From Actinomycetes bacterium (GTDB taxonomy: Bacteria > Bacillota > Sulfobacillia > Sulfobacillales > JAIMBI01): DNA of 64,000 bases. A program made the translations under genes and the position numbers. This document shows positions 34,676 through 43,939 of this stretch, piece after piece (position 1 is the first letter of the stretch; each line of letters opens with the position of its first letter). The notes under the pieces are model-generated. The model worked only from the letters and a program-made list of their open reading frames with translations. It searched no databases and had not been told where the DNA came from. The stretch covers positions 124,001 through 188,000 of the forward strand of contig JAIMBI010000001.1 in NCBI GenBank assembly GCA_023565505.1, given 5' to 3'.

Positions 34676-35921
34676 GCCGGAGGCGGTGTTGGCCCGCCGG
34701 GCCCGCCCTGCGGCAGCGGGGACGGAACGGACGGTGCGACGGATTCTCCGGACGGTCGAACGACAGGGCGACGAGGCCCTTTTCTATTGGACGGAGCAGT
34801 TGGACCGCGTCCGGCTGACACGGTTGGCGGTGGAACCCGAACGGCTGGCGGGGGCCGTGGACACTCTGGCCGCGCCGGTGCGGGCGGCGCTGGAGCGGGC
34901 GGTGGAACGGGTCCGGGCGTTCCATGAGGCGGTCGCGCCGCCTCGGGCGGTCGCCGGACCGATGGCCGACGGGGTGCAGGGGCGGCTGTACCGGGAACCC
35001 CTGGACCGGGTCGCGGTCTACGTGCCGGCAGGCCGTTGGCCCCTGCCGTCAAGCGTCGTCATGGGGGTGGTGCCCGCCCAGGTGGCGGGGGTGCGGGAGA
35101 TTGCGGTGTTCTCGCCCCCACGCCCGGACGGAGAGGTCGATCCCACCACGCTGGCCGCGGCGGCATTGCTCGGCGTCCGGGAGGTATACCGGGTCGGGGG
35201 GGCGCAGGCGGTCGGGGCCGCGGCTTACGGGACGGCCAGCATCGGCCGGGTCGACAAGCTGGTCGGACCGGGCAACCGGTGGGTGACGGAGGCCAAGCGG
35301 CAGGTCCAGGGGCGCATCGGCATCGACGGCTTGAACGGCCCGTCGGAGGTGGTCATCTGGGCCGAGGCGCCCTGCGACCCGGATCAGGTGGCCCGCGATC
35401 TGCTGGCCCAAGCCGAGCATGATCCGGAAAGCTGGGCTTTGGCCGTGAGCACGGATCCTACTCTCCTCGACGCCATCGCGGCGGCTGCCGCCCGCCGGGC
35501 GCAGGAGTGGGGGGTGGCCGACCTCCTCGCGCAGCGTGGGGTGGGCGCCGTGCCGGTTGACGGACCGGAGGCCGCCTTGGCGTTCGTCGAAGCGTTCGCC
35601 CCGGAACACCTGGAGCTGTGGGGCCGGGCGGAGCGGTGGCGGGACGCCGTCCGGCGGGCGGGCGCGGTGTTCGTCGGGTGTCCCACGCCGCTCGGCGACT
35701 ACGTGGCGGGTCCCAACCACGTGCTCCCGACGGGTGGGACGGCGCGGTTCGCGTCGGTCCTCGGAGTGGACGACTTCCTGCGCCGACGCACCGAGATCAC
35801 GACGGCCGGGGCGTCCGCCGCCGTGGTGCGGGCCGGCGCGGTGCTGGCGGCCACGGAGGGATTGGTGATGCATCAGCGCGCCCTGGAAGCGTTCGGGGGC
35901 ACGGGGGAGGCGGTGGGATGA
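34656..35921 (+). CDS. hisD: Histidinol dehydrogenase
   Basis: Zinc enzyme of 421 residues oxidising histidinol to histidine in two NAD-dependent steps. Features are VAVYVPAGRWPLPSSVVMG, VGGAQAVGAAAYGT, DKLVGPGNRWVTEAKRQ, and DLLAQAEHDPESWA with the Gln-x-x-His zinc ligands. The late FAPEHLELWG has the catalytic Glu-His, and LGDYVAGPNHVLPTGGTAR follows. Start GTG 34656 lies inside hisG and stop 35921 overlaps the hisB ATG, so translation is coupled. Confidence 0.96.
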   Translation: MRLARRKPEAVLARRARPAAAGTERTVRRILRTVERQGDEALFYWTEQLDRVRLTRLAVEPERLAGAVDTLAAPVRAALERAVERVRAFHEAVAPPRAVAGPMADGVQGRLYREPLDRVAVYVPAGRWPLPSSVVMGVVPAQVAGVREIAVFSPPRPDGEVDPTTLAAAALLGVREVYRVGGAQAVGAAAYGTASIGRVDKLVGPGNRWVTEAKRQVQGRIGIDGLNGPSEVVIWAEAPCDPDQVARDLLAQAEHDPESWALAVSTDPTLLDAIAAAAARRAQEWGVADLLAQRGVGAVPVDGPEAALAFVEAFAPEHLELWGRAERWRDAVRRAGAVFVGCPTPLGDYVAGPNHVLPTGGTARFASVLGVDDFLRRRTEITTAGASAAVVRAGAVLAATEGLVMHQRALEAFGGTGEAVG

Positions 35922-36484
35922 ACCCCGTCGAGGTGGAGCGGACCACCAAGGAGACGACGGTGGTCGTCCGGCTGGGCACTCCCGGTGCCGTGGAGCTTCC
36001 CGTACCCATCTTCGCGCATTTCCTCACCGCCCTCCTCACCACGTGGGGCGTGGCGGCGGATATTCGTGGAGGCGGCGACGTGTCCGTGGACCCTCACCAC
36101 CTGGTCGAAGACATCGGGATCGTGCTGGGACGAGCCGTCCGCCAGGCTTGGCCGGGCTACGCCGGCATCGGCCGCTACGGATGGGCCATCGTGCCGATGG
36201 ACGAGGCCCGGGTGGAGGCGGCGCTGGATCTGTCCGGCCGGCCCGGCGCCTGGCTCGAGGGATTCCCGGGGGGACCGGTGGGCGGCGTGGAGGGGGAGGT
36301 TTTCGCCGAGTTCTACACGGGCTTCGCCCGGGGGGCCGAAGCCACGGTGCACGTCGCCGTCCGCGCCGGAAGCAATCGGCATCACCAGTGGGAAGCCGCG
36401 TTCAAGGCGACGGGGCTGGCGCTGAGGGCCGCCACGGCGCCGCGGGGGCAGGAGGCGTTGAGCACCAAGGGGGTGATCGGGTGA
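35918..36484 (+). CDS. hisB: Imidazoleglycerol-phosphate dehydratase
   Basis: Dehydratase of 188 residues with a di-manganese site. The metal motif DPHHLVEDIGIVLGRAV is intact. The second motif SNRHHQWEAAFKATGLALR is also present. The N-terminal HMLxxF region of most HisB reads PIFAHFLTALLTTWG here, keeping the His. It contains no histidinol-phosphatase domain. No separate phosphatase (HisK/HisN type) for histidinol phosphate occurs in this cluster. Confidence 0.94.
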   Translation: MNPVEVERTTKETTVVVRLGTPGAVELPVPIFAHFLTALLTTWGVAADIRGGGDVSVDPHHLVEDIGIVLGRAVRQAWPGYAGIGRYGWAIVPMDEARVEAALDLSGRPGAWLEGFPGGPVGGVEGEVFAEFYTGFARGAEATVHVAVRAGSNRHHQWEAAFKATGLALRAATAPRGQEALSTKGVIG

Positions 36485-37119
36485 TTGCCGTCGTCGACCT
36501 GGCGCTGGGCAACCTCAATTCCGTGCGCTGGGCGCTTGAACGGGTGGGGGCGGACGTGGTGGTGACCCGGTCGCCCGACATCGTTGCCGCGGCGGACGGC
36601 GTCGTCCTTCCCGGCGTCGGCAATTTTGCCGCCGGCGCCGAACGGTTGCGGGCGACGGGCCTAGACCGGGCGGTGCGGCGCCGGGCCGAGGACGGTGTGC
36701 CGCTCCTGGGTATCTGCCTGGGCATGCAGCTCTTCTTCGAAGGGTCCGAGGAGGGGGGCGAGGGGCTCGGGCTTCTGCCCGGACGGGTGGCCCTGCTGGA
36801 CACCGGCGGACGTCCCCTGCCCCACATGGGCTGGAACACCATCGAACCCCGCGACGGGTCGCTGCCGCGGGGGGAGGCGTACTTCTGCCACTCGTATGCG
36901 GCTGTCCCGGACGACCCGAGGGTCGTCGCGGCCGAGACGGAGTACGGGGGTCGATTCGTCTCGGCCGTCCGCTCCGGTCGGTGGCTGGGCGTGCAGTTCC
37001 ATCCCGAGAAGAGCGGGGTGTACGGCCGGCGTATTCTGGCCGCATTCCTCGAGGAGGTCGAGGCATGTTCGAAGTCATCCCGGCCGTCGACGTCGCGGCC
37101 GGACGCGTCGTCCGCCTGA
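36481..37119 (+). CDS. hisH: Imidazole glycerol phosphate synthase, glutaminase subunit
   Basis: Class I glutamine amidotransferase of about 212 residues supplying ammonia to HisF. The nucleophile Cys is in LLGICLGMQLFFEGSEEG, the oxyanion region is VLPGVGNFAAGAERL, and the catalytic His-x-Glu is in LGVQFHPEKSG. The GTG start overlaps the hisB stop. The reading frame runs 55 nt into hisA, giving a C-terminal tail (CSKSSRPSTSRP) longer than usual. This overlap is unusually large for the cluster. Confidence 0.94.
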   Translation: MIAVVDLALGNLNSVRWALERVGADVVVTRSPDIVAAADGVVLPGVGNFAAGAERLRATGLDRAVRRRAEDGVPLLGICLGMQLFFEGSEEGGEGLGLLPGRVALLDTGGRPLPHMGWNTIEPRDGSLPRGEAYFCHSYAAVPDDPRVVAAETEYGGRFVSAVRSGRWLGVQFHPEKSGVYGRRILAAFLEEVEACSKSSRPSTSRPDASSA

Positions 37120-37775
37120 CGGAGGGCGATCCGAGCCGCGCCACCGTGTACGGCCAGAACCCCCTGGAGGCGGCGCAGCGGTGGATCGCCCAGGGAGCGC
37201 GCCGGATTCATCTCGTGGACCTGGACGGGGCGTGGGGACAGACGTCCACCGCCCCGGCCGTCTTGATGGGACTGAAGGCGCGCGGCGTGGCCGTGCAGAT
37301 CGGCGGGGGCCTCCGCGATGCCGCCGCGATCCTGGCACGACTGGAGGCCGGCGCGACGGACGCCGTGGTCGGCTCCCTGCTCGCCCAGCCGGATGCGCTG
37401 CGCCGGGTGGTCGAGGCCGTCGGGCCCGACCGTCTGATCGCCGCCATCGACGTCCGGGGAGGCACGCTTCAGGTCGCCGGCTGGACGCGCGCGGCGGCGC
37501 TCTCCCCTTTGGAGGCGGCGGATCTGGCCGCCTCGCTCGGGATCACCCGCTGGATCGTGACCGCGGTCGACCGGGACGGCACGGAACGCGGGCCGGACCT
37601 GGAACTCACCCGCCGGTTCGTGGAGCGGGGCGGCGTGGTCTACGCCTCGGGGGGGATCGGGTCGGTGGAGGACCTGGTGCGGATCAAGGCCGTGGGGGCC
37701 CGCGGGGCCATCGTCGGCCGAGCCTTGTACGAAGGCCGATTCTCGCTCGAGGAGGCACGGGCCGCGGTATGTTGA
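37065..37775 (+). CDS. hisA: ProFAR isomerase
   Basis: TIM-barrel isomerase of 236 residues. EVIPAVDVAAGRVVRLTEGD carries the catalytic Asp8, HLVDLDGAWGQ and VQIGGGLRDAAAI form phosphate-binding loops, and VTAVDRDGTERGPDLEL carries the second catalytic Asp. YASGGIGSVEDL completes the barrel. It overlaps hisH upstream and hisF by seven nt downstream. Confidence 0.95.
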   Translation: MFEVIPAVDVAAGRVVRLTEGDPSRATVYGQNPLEAAQRWIAQGARRIHLVDLDGAWGQTSTAPAVLMGLKARGVAVQIGGGLRDAAAILARLEAGATDAVVGSLLAQPDALRRVVEAVGPDRLIAAIDVRGGTLQVAGWTRAAALSPLEAADLAASLGITRWIVTAVDRDGTERGPDLELTRRFVERGGVVYASGGIGSVEDLVRIKAVGARGAIVGRALYEGRFSLEEARAAVC

Positions 37776-38533
37776 AGGTGCGCATCATCCCCTGCCTCGA
37801 CGTCGCCGGGGACGTGGTGGTCAAGGGGACGCAGTTCGGGGAACTCAGGCGCCTCGGCGACCCGGCCGACCTGGCTGCCCGGTACGAGGACCAAGGCGCC
37901 GACGAGATCGTGTACCTGGACATCACCGCGAGCATCGAGCGGCGGACGCCCCGCATGGACGTCGTCGAGCGGGTGGCGCGGCGGCTCAGCATTCCGCTGA
38001 CGGTCGGCGGCGGCCTCGAGACCGTCGACGTCGTGGGCGCCGTGCTCGCGGCCGGGGCGGACAAGGTGTCCCTCAACACGCCGGCGGTCGCCCGCCCCGC
38101 CTTGGTGGCCGAAGCGGCCGCCCGCTTCGGGAGCCAGGCGGTGGTGGTGGCGGTCGATGTCCGACGGGAGGCTGCGGACTGGCGGGTGTACGTGCGGGGC
38201 GGCCGGACCCCCACGGACTGGTTCCTTGAGCCGTGGCTCAGGCGCGTCGCGGAGTTGGGAGCCGGCGAGATTCTCCTGACCTCCATCGATCGGGACGGCA
38301 TGCGGCAGGGCTATGACCTCGAGGCACTCGCGGTGGCCGGACGCACGGTGCGGCTGCCCATCATTGCGTCGGGCGGCGGGGCGGCGCCGGAGCACCTCGC
38401 CGCGGCCCTGGCGGTCCCCGGGGTGACCGGGGCGCTCATCGCCGGCGTCCTCCACGACGGCGCCACGACGGTCGGCCGGCTCAAGGGGGACCTTCAGCAG
38501 TGGGGAGTGAGCATCCGTGGGGTTGAAGTTTAA
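37769..38533 (+). CDS. hisF: Imidazole glycerol phosphate synthase, cyclase subunit
   Basis: TIM-barrel cyclase of 254 residues working with HisH. MLKVRIIPCLDVAGDVVVKG carries catalytic Asp11, LTVGGGLETVDVVGAVLAAGADKVSLNT the phosphate loops, and LTSIDRDGMRQGYDL catalytic Asp about 130 and following. ASGGGAAPEHL and ALIAGVLHDG close the barrel. The ATG overlaps hisA, and the stop overlaps hisIE by 17 nt. Confidence 0.96.
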   Translation: MLKVRIIPCLDVAGDVVVKGTQFGELRRLGDPADLAARYEDQGADEIVYLDITASIERRTPRMDVVERVARRLSIPLTVGGGLETVDVVGAVLAAGADKVSLNTPAVARPALVAEAAARFGSQAVVVAVDVRREAADWRVYVRGGRTPTDWFLEPWLRRVAELGAGEILLTSIDRDGMRQGYDLEALAVAGRTVRLPIIASGGGAAPEHLAAALAVPGVTGALIAGVLHDGATTVGRLKGDLQQWGVSIRGVEV

Positions 38534-39137
38534 CGCCGACGGCCTCGTGCCTGTGGTGGTCCAGGACGCGGCGTCCGGCGCCGTCCTGATGATGGCCTAC
38601 GCCAACGCGGAAGCCCTGGAGCGGACGCGGGCCACCGGGCGGGCCCACTTCTGGAGCCGGCGCCGCCAGGAGATCTGGGACAAGGGAGCCACGTCCGGTC
38701 AGGTGCTGGAGTTGGTCGACATGCAGGCCGACTGCGACGGCGACACGGTGCTGTACCGGGTGCGGGCGCCGCACGGCGCTTGCCACACGGGGGCGTTCAG
38801 CTGCTTCGGCGAGACGGGTCCCGAAGTCGGCGAGCTCGGGCGGTTGTGGGCGACCATGGCCCAGCGCATCGCCACGGCCCGGGCGGAGGATTCTTACACC
38901 CGGCGTCTGTACGAGCAGGGGATCGACCGGGTGTTGCGGAAAGTCGGCGAGGAGACGGCGGAGTTCCTGGTCGCCTGCAAGAATCAGGATCCCACCGAGA
39001 TCGCGGCCGAGGCGGCCGACGTCCTGTATCACCTCTGGGCCGCGCTGCTGACGGCGGGAGTCCCGCTCGCCCGAGTCAGCGAAGAGTTGAAGCGTCGTCG
39101 CGAGCAGCCGGTGGCTTCGGTGGGCAACCGGGCATAG
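38517..39137 (+). CDS. hisIE: Fused PR-AMP cyclohydrolase / PR-ATP pyrophosphatase
   Basis: Bifunctional protein of 206 residues for steps 2 and 3 of histidine synthesis. Residues 1-110 are HisI: LMMAYANAEALERTRATGRAHFWSR, WDKGATSGQVLELVDMQADCDGDTVLY and CHTGAFSCFGE, with the zinc cysteines. Residues 118-206 are HisE: DSYTRRLYEQGIDRVLRKVGEE and EFLVACKNQ, AAEAADVLYHLWAAL. GTG start 38517 overlaps hisF. It is the last his gene; glnA follows after 88 nt. Confidence 0.96.
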   Translation: MGLKFNADGLVPVVVQDAASGAVLMMAYANAEALERTRATGRAHFWSRRRQEIWDKGATSGQVLELVDMQADCDGDTVLYRVRAPHGACHTGAFSCFGETGPEVGELGRLWATMAQRIATARAEDSYTRRLYEQGIDRVLRKVGEETAEFLVACKNQDPTEIAAEAADVLYHLWAALLTAGVPLARVSEELKRRREQPVASVGNRA

Positions 39138-39225
39138 AGCGGCCGGGGCGACGGGCGGACGCCGACAGGAGTGCGCGGCCGGGCCGGGTCTTGGCCCCGG
39201 CAGGGCGCGGAAGGAGGCCCAACGC

Positions 39226-40548
39226 GTGCGCGAGGACGACGTGCTGGCGATGGCACGGGACGCCAACGTCCGCTTTGTGCGGCTCCAGTTCACGGACATC
39301 CTGGGGGTCATGAAGAACGTGGCCATCCCTGTGGAGTGCCTGCCGCAGGCCCTCAACGGGGAGATCATGTTCGACGGGTCGTCCATCGAGGGGTTCGTCC
39401 GCATCGAGGAAGCGGACATGTACCTGCTGCCGGACCCCGCCACCTTCGCGGTCTTTCCCTGGAGCGTGGAGGATGCGCCGACAGCCCGCCTGATGTGCGA
39501 CATCGTCAACCCTGACGGGACGCCGTTCGCGGGCTGCCCGCGGACAGCCCTCAAGCGGGTCCTGGCCGAGGTCCGCGCCCTCGGGGCCGAGGTGCGGGTG
39601 GCTCCCGAGGTGGAGTTCTTTCTGTTCGAGCGGGACGCCGAGGGACAGGCGACGACGCGGACGAAGGACCAGGCGGGCTACTTCGATCTCTCCCCCGTCG
39701 ACGAAGGCGAGGAAGTGCGGCGGAAGATCGTGCTCGCCCTGGAGCAGATGGGATTCGCCATCGAGGCCACCCACCACGAGGTGGCGCCGGGGCAGCACGA
39801 GATCGATCTGGCGGCGGCCGACGCCCTCGCCGCGGCCGACAACATCGCCACCTTGCGCGTAGTGGTGCGGACAATCGCCCGGATGCACCATCATCACGCG
39901 ACGTTCATGCCCAAGCCGGTGACGGGGATAAACGGGTCCGGCTTGCACCTGCACCAGTGGCTGGAGCGGGACGGACGCAACTTGTTCCACGACCCCGGCA
40001 AGGCGGACGGCCTCTCCGAGTGGGCGCGGAGCTATTTGGCCGGTCTCATCCGCCACGCCAAAGGGTACACCGCCATCACCAACCCCTTGGTGAATTCGTA
40101 CAAGCGGCTGGTTCCCGGCTACGAGGCGCCGATCTACATCGCCTGGGCCACGGTCAACCGGAGTCCCATGATCCGTGTGCCGGCCGGCCGGGGCGGCCGC
40201 ACTCGCCTCGAACTCCGGTCACCGGACCCGGCCTGCAACCCCTACCTGGCTCTCGCGGTGACCATCAAGGCCGGGCTGCAGGGGATCAAGGAGAAGTGGG
40301 AACCGCCCCCGCCGGTGCACCGCAACATCTCCCGGATGACGGAGGCCGAACGGCGGGAACTGGGCATCGACCACCTGCCCTCGAGCTTGATCGAGGCGCT
40401 GCGCGAGATGCGACGGGATCCGCTCGTCCGGGAGGCGTTGGGCGAACACCTGGTCCAGCGGTTCTACGAGGCCAAGCACATCGAGTGGGAGGTCTACCGG
40501 ACCGAGGTGCACCGCTGGGAGGTCGACCAATACCTGACGACCTATTGA
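39226..40548 (+). CDS. glnA: Glutamine synthetase type I
   Basis: Dodecameric glutamine synthetase of 440 residues, Gram-positive GSI-alpha length without the adenylylation insert. MFDGSSIEGFVRIEEADMYL, VAPEVEFFLFERD, HEVAPGQHEIDL, FMPKPVTGINGSGLHLHQ with the ATP/Glu residues, and VNSYKRLVPGYEAPIYIAW are present. The Arg flap NRSPMIRVPAGRGGRTRLE matches too. GTG start follows GAAGGAGG. Its place after the his operon links nitrogen and histidine metabolism. No GlnR gene is nearby. Confidence 0.96.
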   Translation: MREDDVLAMARDANVRFVRLQFTDILGVMKNVAIPVECLPQALNGEIMFDGSSIEGFVRIEEADMYLLPDPATFAVFPWSVEDAPTARLMCDIVNPDGTPFAGCPRTALKRVLAEVRALGAEVRVAPEVEFFLFERDAEGQATTRTKDQAGYFDLSPVDEGEEVRRKIVLALEQMGFAIEATHHEVAPGQHEIDLAAADALAAADNIATLRVVVRTIARMHHHHATFMPKPVTGINGSGLHLHQWLERDGRNLFHDPGKADGLSEWARSYLAGLIRHAKGYTAITNPLVNSYKRLVPGYEAPIYIAWATVNRSPMIRVPAGRGGRTRLELRSPDPACNPYLALAVTIKAGLQGIKEKWEPPPPVHRNISRMTEAERRELGIDHLPSSLIEALREMRRDPLVREALGEHLVQRFYEAKHIEWEVYRTEVHRWEVDQYLTTY

Positions 40549-40570
40549 AGCCAAGCCCCCGGATATAGAG

Positions 40571-40604
40571 CGAAGCGACCGGCCCTGGAGGGCCGGTCGC
40601 TTCG
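40571..40604. terminator. Bidirectional-type terminator between glnA and the secreted-protein gene
   Basis: CGAAGCGACCGGCCC and GGGCCGGTCGCTTCG form a perfect 15-bp stem with a TGGA tetraloop. It lies 22 nt after glnA and 12 nt from the end of the convergent gene. No clear T-run follows on either side. Confidence 0.75.
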
Positions 40605-40616
40605 GCACGGGTCGTC

Positions 40617-41507
40617 TCAGGGGGCAGGGGGCGCTCCTGGCGTCCGATTGACCCAGGCGGTGATGGCCTGATCCATCCGGCTCACCATCTGCTGCTCCTG
40701 CGCAGACGAGATCCTGCCCGCCTGGACGGCTTGTCCCAACCGGGTCGCCACGGCGTTCTGCAGGGCCTGGATCAGCCCGTCGACGGACTTGCCCGCGTTC
40801 TGGGCGACCGTCGCCGGAGACTGGCCGTGCGCCAGGTCCTGCCTCAGTTGCGCCACGGAGATCCCCAGGTACTGCGCCGCCGGCTGCAGCCAAGGCCCGC
40901 CGGCCCACGGCCGGCCGTGCCGTCCCAGGGGGATCTTGCGCGTCATCCAGTCCGCAACCATCTTCGGGATCTGTTGGTCCAGAGCGGAGGCCCGGCTCGC
41001 CGAGAGCTTGCCGGCGTCCTCGAGCGTCTGCACCTGGTTCTCAAGGGCAGTCACTAGCTTCTGCTGCAGGGCGGCCGGGTCGACGTGCTGCGCGTTCGCG
41101 ATGTCGGTGAGGGTCTTACCCTGGCCGAGCTCCTGTCGCACCTGGGCCGGAGTCAGGTTGACCGTGGTGGCCGTGGTGTTCACGACCACGTTGAGCGCCC
41201 GAAGCACCCAGGGTCGTCCCGACCCGCCGATCACGACCCGGATCGGCCCGTGCTCGATGGCGTTGGTGCGGGCCGCGATCTGCTGGGCCGTGAGGTGATG
41301 GGTCTGGGCGTACTGCTGGAAGCGCTGGAGTTCCACCGTCCGGATGGCGTTTTCCAGGGCAGTGGGGGACACGTGCAGGTCGGCTGCGACCTGGTTCCAG
41401 AACCCGCCTGTCGCCGTCCCGGACTGGCCGGCGGCGAACGCCGTCGCCCCCGCGGCCAGCATGCCGGTCGTGGCGACACCCAGAAGCGCCTTGGACCACC
41501 AGGACAT
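40617..41507 (-). CDS. Secreted helical protein, unknown function
   Basis: Protein of 296 residues with a signal peptide (SWWSKALLGVATTGMLAAGATAFAAG). It is followed by repeated short helical units of the type LHVSPTALENAIR, LTPAQVRQELGQGKTLTDIANAQHVDPAALQQKL, and LGISVAQLRQDLAHGQSPATVAQ. Such LysM-unlike helical repeats occur in secreted Firmicutes proteins of unknown role. The ATG at 41507 follows AGGAGGTG. The two-component system directly upstream on the same strand (72 nt between the genes) makes it a likely target or output of that system. No enzyme motif is seen. Confidence 0.8.
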   Translation of the reverse strand: MSWWSKALLGVATTGMLAAGATAFAAGQSGTATGGFWNQVAADLHVSPTALENAIRTVELQRFQQYAQTHHLTAQQIAARTNAIEHGPIRVVIGGSGRPWVLRALNVVVNTTATTVNLTPAQVRQELGQGKTLTDIANAQHVDPAALQQKLVTALENQVQTLEDAGKLSASRASALDQQIPKMVADWMTRKIPLGRHGRPWAGGPWLQPAAQYLGISVAQLRQDLAHGQSPATVAQNAGKSVDGLIQALQNAVATRLGQAVQAGRISSAQEQQMVSRMDQAITAWVNRTPGAPPAP

Positions 41508-41578
41508 GGGGGTATCCACCTCCTGGCGGGTAGCGTACCCGGTAATCGTTAAGAGGCTGTCAAGATGGCCGTAAGGCT

Positions 41579-42949
41579 TTATGAACGTCCGGCTGCGCCG
41601 CGGGTCGGGAGCGTGACCAAGAAGCGGGTGCCCTGGCCGACCGTGGAGGTGACGGTCACGTGGCCTCCGTTCAATTCGATGAGTTGCTTGGCAATGGCCA
41701 GCCCGAGGCCGAAACCGCCGGTGGCCTGCGTCCGCGCCGGGTCGACGCGGTAGAGCCGGTCGAACACGTGAGGCAAGGCGTCGGGGGGAATGCCCGGGCC
41801 GTTGTCCGTGACGGCCACGGCCACGTGGTCGGCCAGCGCCTCGGCACTCAGGATGACCCGGCCGCCCGGGGGAGTGTACTTCACGGCGTTGTCGAGGAGG
41901 TTGCCTAGGGCCTGCTCGAGGCGGCGGGCGTCGGCGCGGACCGGCGGCAAGGGCGCCGGCAGAGGGGCCAGCCGCAGGGTCACGCCCTTCTTGTCGGCTT
42001 CGAGCCGCCAGGCGGCGTGCAGCCGGTGGAGAAGGTCGGCGACGTCGACGTCGCGCCGTTCCAACGTCAATTGGTGCGCGTCCGCCAGGGCGAGGTCCTG
42101 CAAGTCGCTGACCAGCTGCGACAGGCGGCGGGCCTGGTCCGTGGCCATGCCGAGTGCTTCCGCGCCCACGGGGACGACGCCTTCGGCCATCGCCTCCAGG
42201 TAACCCCGCAGGATCGTGAGCGGCGTGCGCAGTTCGTGGGCCACGTCGGCCACGAGTTGCTGGCGGCTGCGCTCACTGGTCTCGAGAGCGGCGGCCATGC
42301 GGTTGAAGTCCTCGGCGAGGCCGGCCACCTCCACCGGGCCACCGGGCTGGACCCGGTGGCCGAGGTCGCCGGCGCCCAGCCGGCGCACTCCCTCCGCGAT
42401 GCGCCGGAGGGGCGCGACGATCCGGTCCCCCACCAGCATCGACAGCCCCAGGGCGGCCACGAAGCCGACCAGGGAGGCCCGCAACAGGGCGGTTTCGATG
42501 GTCTCGAGGATGGGTGAGAGCTTGGGTTCCAGGGCCGGCGGGCGGCGCAGGAGGACGGTGCCCAACGGCTGACCCTCCGGTCCCGCCAGCGCCACCCGCA
42601 GGACGGGCCCGCGCGGGGGCGGCGGCGCGGTGCCGCTTTCCGCGCCTGTCGGGGCCACCGTGAAGAGGTGGGCGCCTCGGGGTCCCAGGATGCTGATCGG
42701 GGTGTCGAACAGATCGGCGTAGTGTTGCGTGCCCCGCATCACTCCGACCCAGCCGTCGGCTGCGTAGAGAGCCTGGAGGGAGGTGGCGATTCGGTGGCCC
42801 AAGGCGGCGTCCCGGCGGGCGGCGTAGGCGGACAACTGCCGGCTCGCCACGGCGTGGACGCTCACCGCGACCGTCCCGAGGCCCACCGCGATGGACAGCG
42901 CGGCGGCAAGGAACAGCAGGGGACGGAGCCCCAGGCGGAGGCGGTTCAT
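41579..42949 (-). CDS. HAMP-containing sensor histidine kinase (PhoR/BaeS-like)
   Basis: Membrane sensor of 456 residues. A transmembrane helix (PLLFLAAALSIAVGLGTVAVSV) is followed by an extracytoplasmic domain (residues 35-155), then a second helix and a HAMP segment (RIVAPLRRIAEGVRRLGAGDL). Phospho-acceptor His238 is in LVADVAHELRTPLTIL, and the ATPase domain shows NLLDNAVKYTPPGG, VTDNGPGIPPDALPHVFDRLYR and GFGLGLAIAKQLIELNGG. Its ATG overlaps the regulator gene upstream. The stimulus is unknown; the secreted helical protein downstream may take part. Confidence 0.93.
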   Translation of the reverse strand: MNRLRLGLRPLLFLAAALSIAVGLGTVAVSVHAVASRQLSAYAARRDAALGHRIATSLQALYAADGWVGVMRGTQHYADLFDTPISILGPRGAHLFTVAPTGAESGTAPPPPRGPVLRVALAGPEGQPLGTVLLRRPPALEPKLSPILETIETALLRASLVGFVAALGLSMLVGDRIVAPLRRIAEGVRRLGAGDLGHRVQPGGPVEVAGLAEDFNRMAAALETSERSRQQLVADVAHELRTPLTILRGYLEAMAEGVVPVGAEALGMATDQARRLSQLVSDLQDLALADAHQLTLERRDVDVADLLHRLHAAWRLEADKKGVTLRLAPLPAPLPPVRADARRLEQALGNLLDNAVKYTPPGGRVILSAEALADHVAVAVTDNGPGIPPDALPHVFDRLYRVDPARTQATGGFGLGLAIAKQLIELNGGHVTVTSTVGQGTRFLVTLPTRGAAGRS

Positions 42950-43629
42950 GGGTCGGTCGGCTGGAAACGGTACCCGACGCCGTAGACGGTTCGGATCGGG
43001 CTCGGCTTGAGACCCAGTTTCTTGCGCAGATTGGCGATGTGGACGTCGACGTTGCGGTCGAACCCCAGGAAGTCCGGGCCAGCCACCAGGTCCAGGAGAT
43101 TTTGGCGGGTGAAGGTCCATCCCGGACGTTCCATGAGGGCGGCGAGGAGGCGGAACTCGGTCGGCGTGAGGTCGACCGGCCGGCCCGCCACCGTGAGCGT
43201 GTGGCGGCCCCGGTCGAGGACGATGGCCCCTTGCTGCAGGACGGGCGAGGGCGGCTGGCCCTCCCGGACCCGACGCAACACGGCCTGCACCCGTAAGACG
43301 ACTTCGGCCGGCGAAAAGGGCTTGACCACGTAGTCGTCTGCGCCGACTTCGAGCCCTCGGATGCGGTCCGCCTCCGTGCTCTTGGCGGTGACCATGATGA
43401 TGGGCAGGGCATGCCGCTCGCGCCGGAGCTGCTCGGCCAAGCTGAGCCCGTCCAGACCCGGCAGGAGCAGGTCCAGGAGGAGCAGGTCCGGGGGATCCCG
43501 GCGGATGTGTTCGAGGGCCTCGCGACCGTTGCCGCAGCACGTCACGGTGAAGCCGGCGCGCTCCAGGTAGGCCTGGAGCAGCCGCTGCAGAGCCGGCTCG
43601 TCCTCGGCGATCATGACACGCGCACCCAT
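42946..43629 (-). CDS. OmpR/PhoB-family response regulator
   Basis: Regulator of 227 residues. The receiver shows VMIAEDEPALQRLL, phospho-acceptor Asp53 in LLLLDLLLPGLDGL, and the Lys of DDYVVKPFSPAEVV. The winged-helix effector has LTPTEFRLLAALMERPGWTF and VDVHIANLRKKLGLKPSPIRTVYGVGYRF. It is the first gene of a three-gene minus-strand unit with the kinase and the secreted protein. The sequence upstream is decayed non-coding DNA. Confidence 0.95.
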   Translation of the reverse strand: MGARVMIAEDEPALQRLLQAYLERAGFTVTCCGNGREALEHIRRDPPDLLLLDLLLPGLDGLSLAEQLRRERHALPIIMVTAKSTEADRIRGLEVGADDYVVKPFSPAEVVLRVQAVLRRVREGQPPSPVLQQGAIVLDRGRHTLTVAGRPVDLTPTEFRLLAALMERPGWTFTRQNLLDLVAGPDFLGFDRNVDVHIANLRKKLGLKPSPIRTVYGVGYRFQPTDP

Positions 43630-43939
43630 ACGATCAGTATACGGTGGGGGGTGCGACGATCCTCAAGGATTTGTTAACCGGGAGCGGTGCCTTACGACTG
43701 GGATCAGGCGGCACCCGCTGGGTCAGGCGCCGGCAGGCCCCCGGTGCCTCCCGGCGCTCCGACCGATGCAACGGGCGGACCCCGCCGGCGGCAGGGGCGG
43801 CGGCGAGGGACGGCGACCCATGACCCCGCCCGTGCCGCCGGAGTTGGGCGATCCAGCCGAGCCCGGCGGGTGTCGCGGTCTTTCGGCAAGGCCTTTGGGC
43901 GCCGCCACCGACGACCTCGGGACGCTTCTCTGATCTCGC

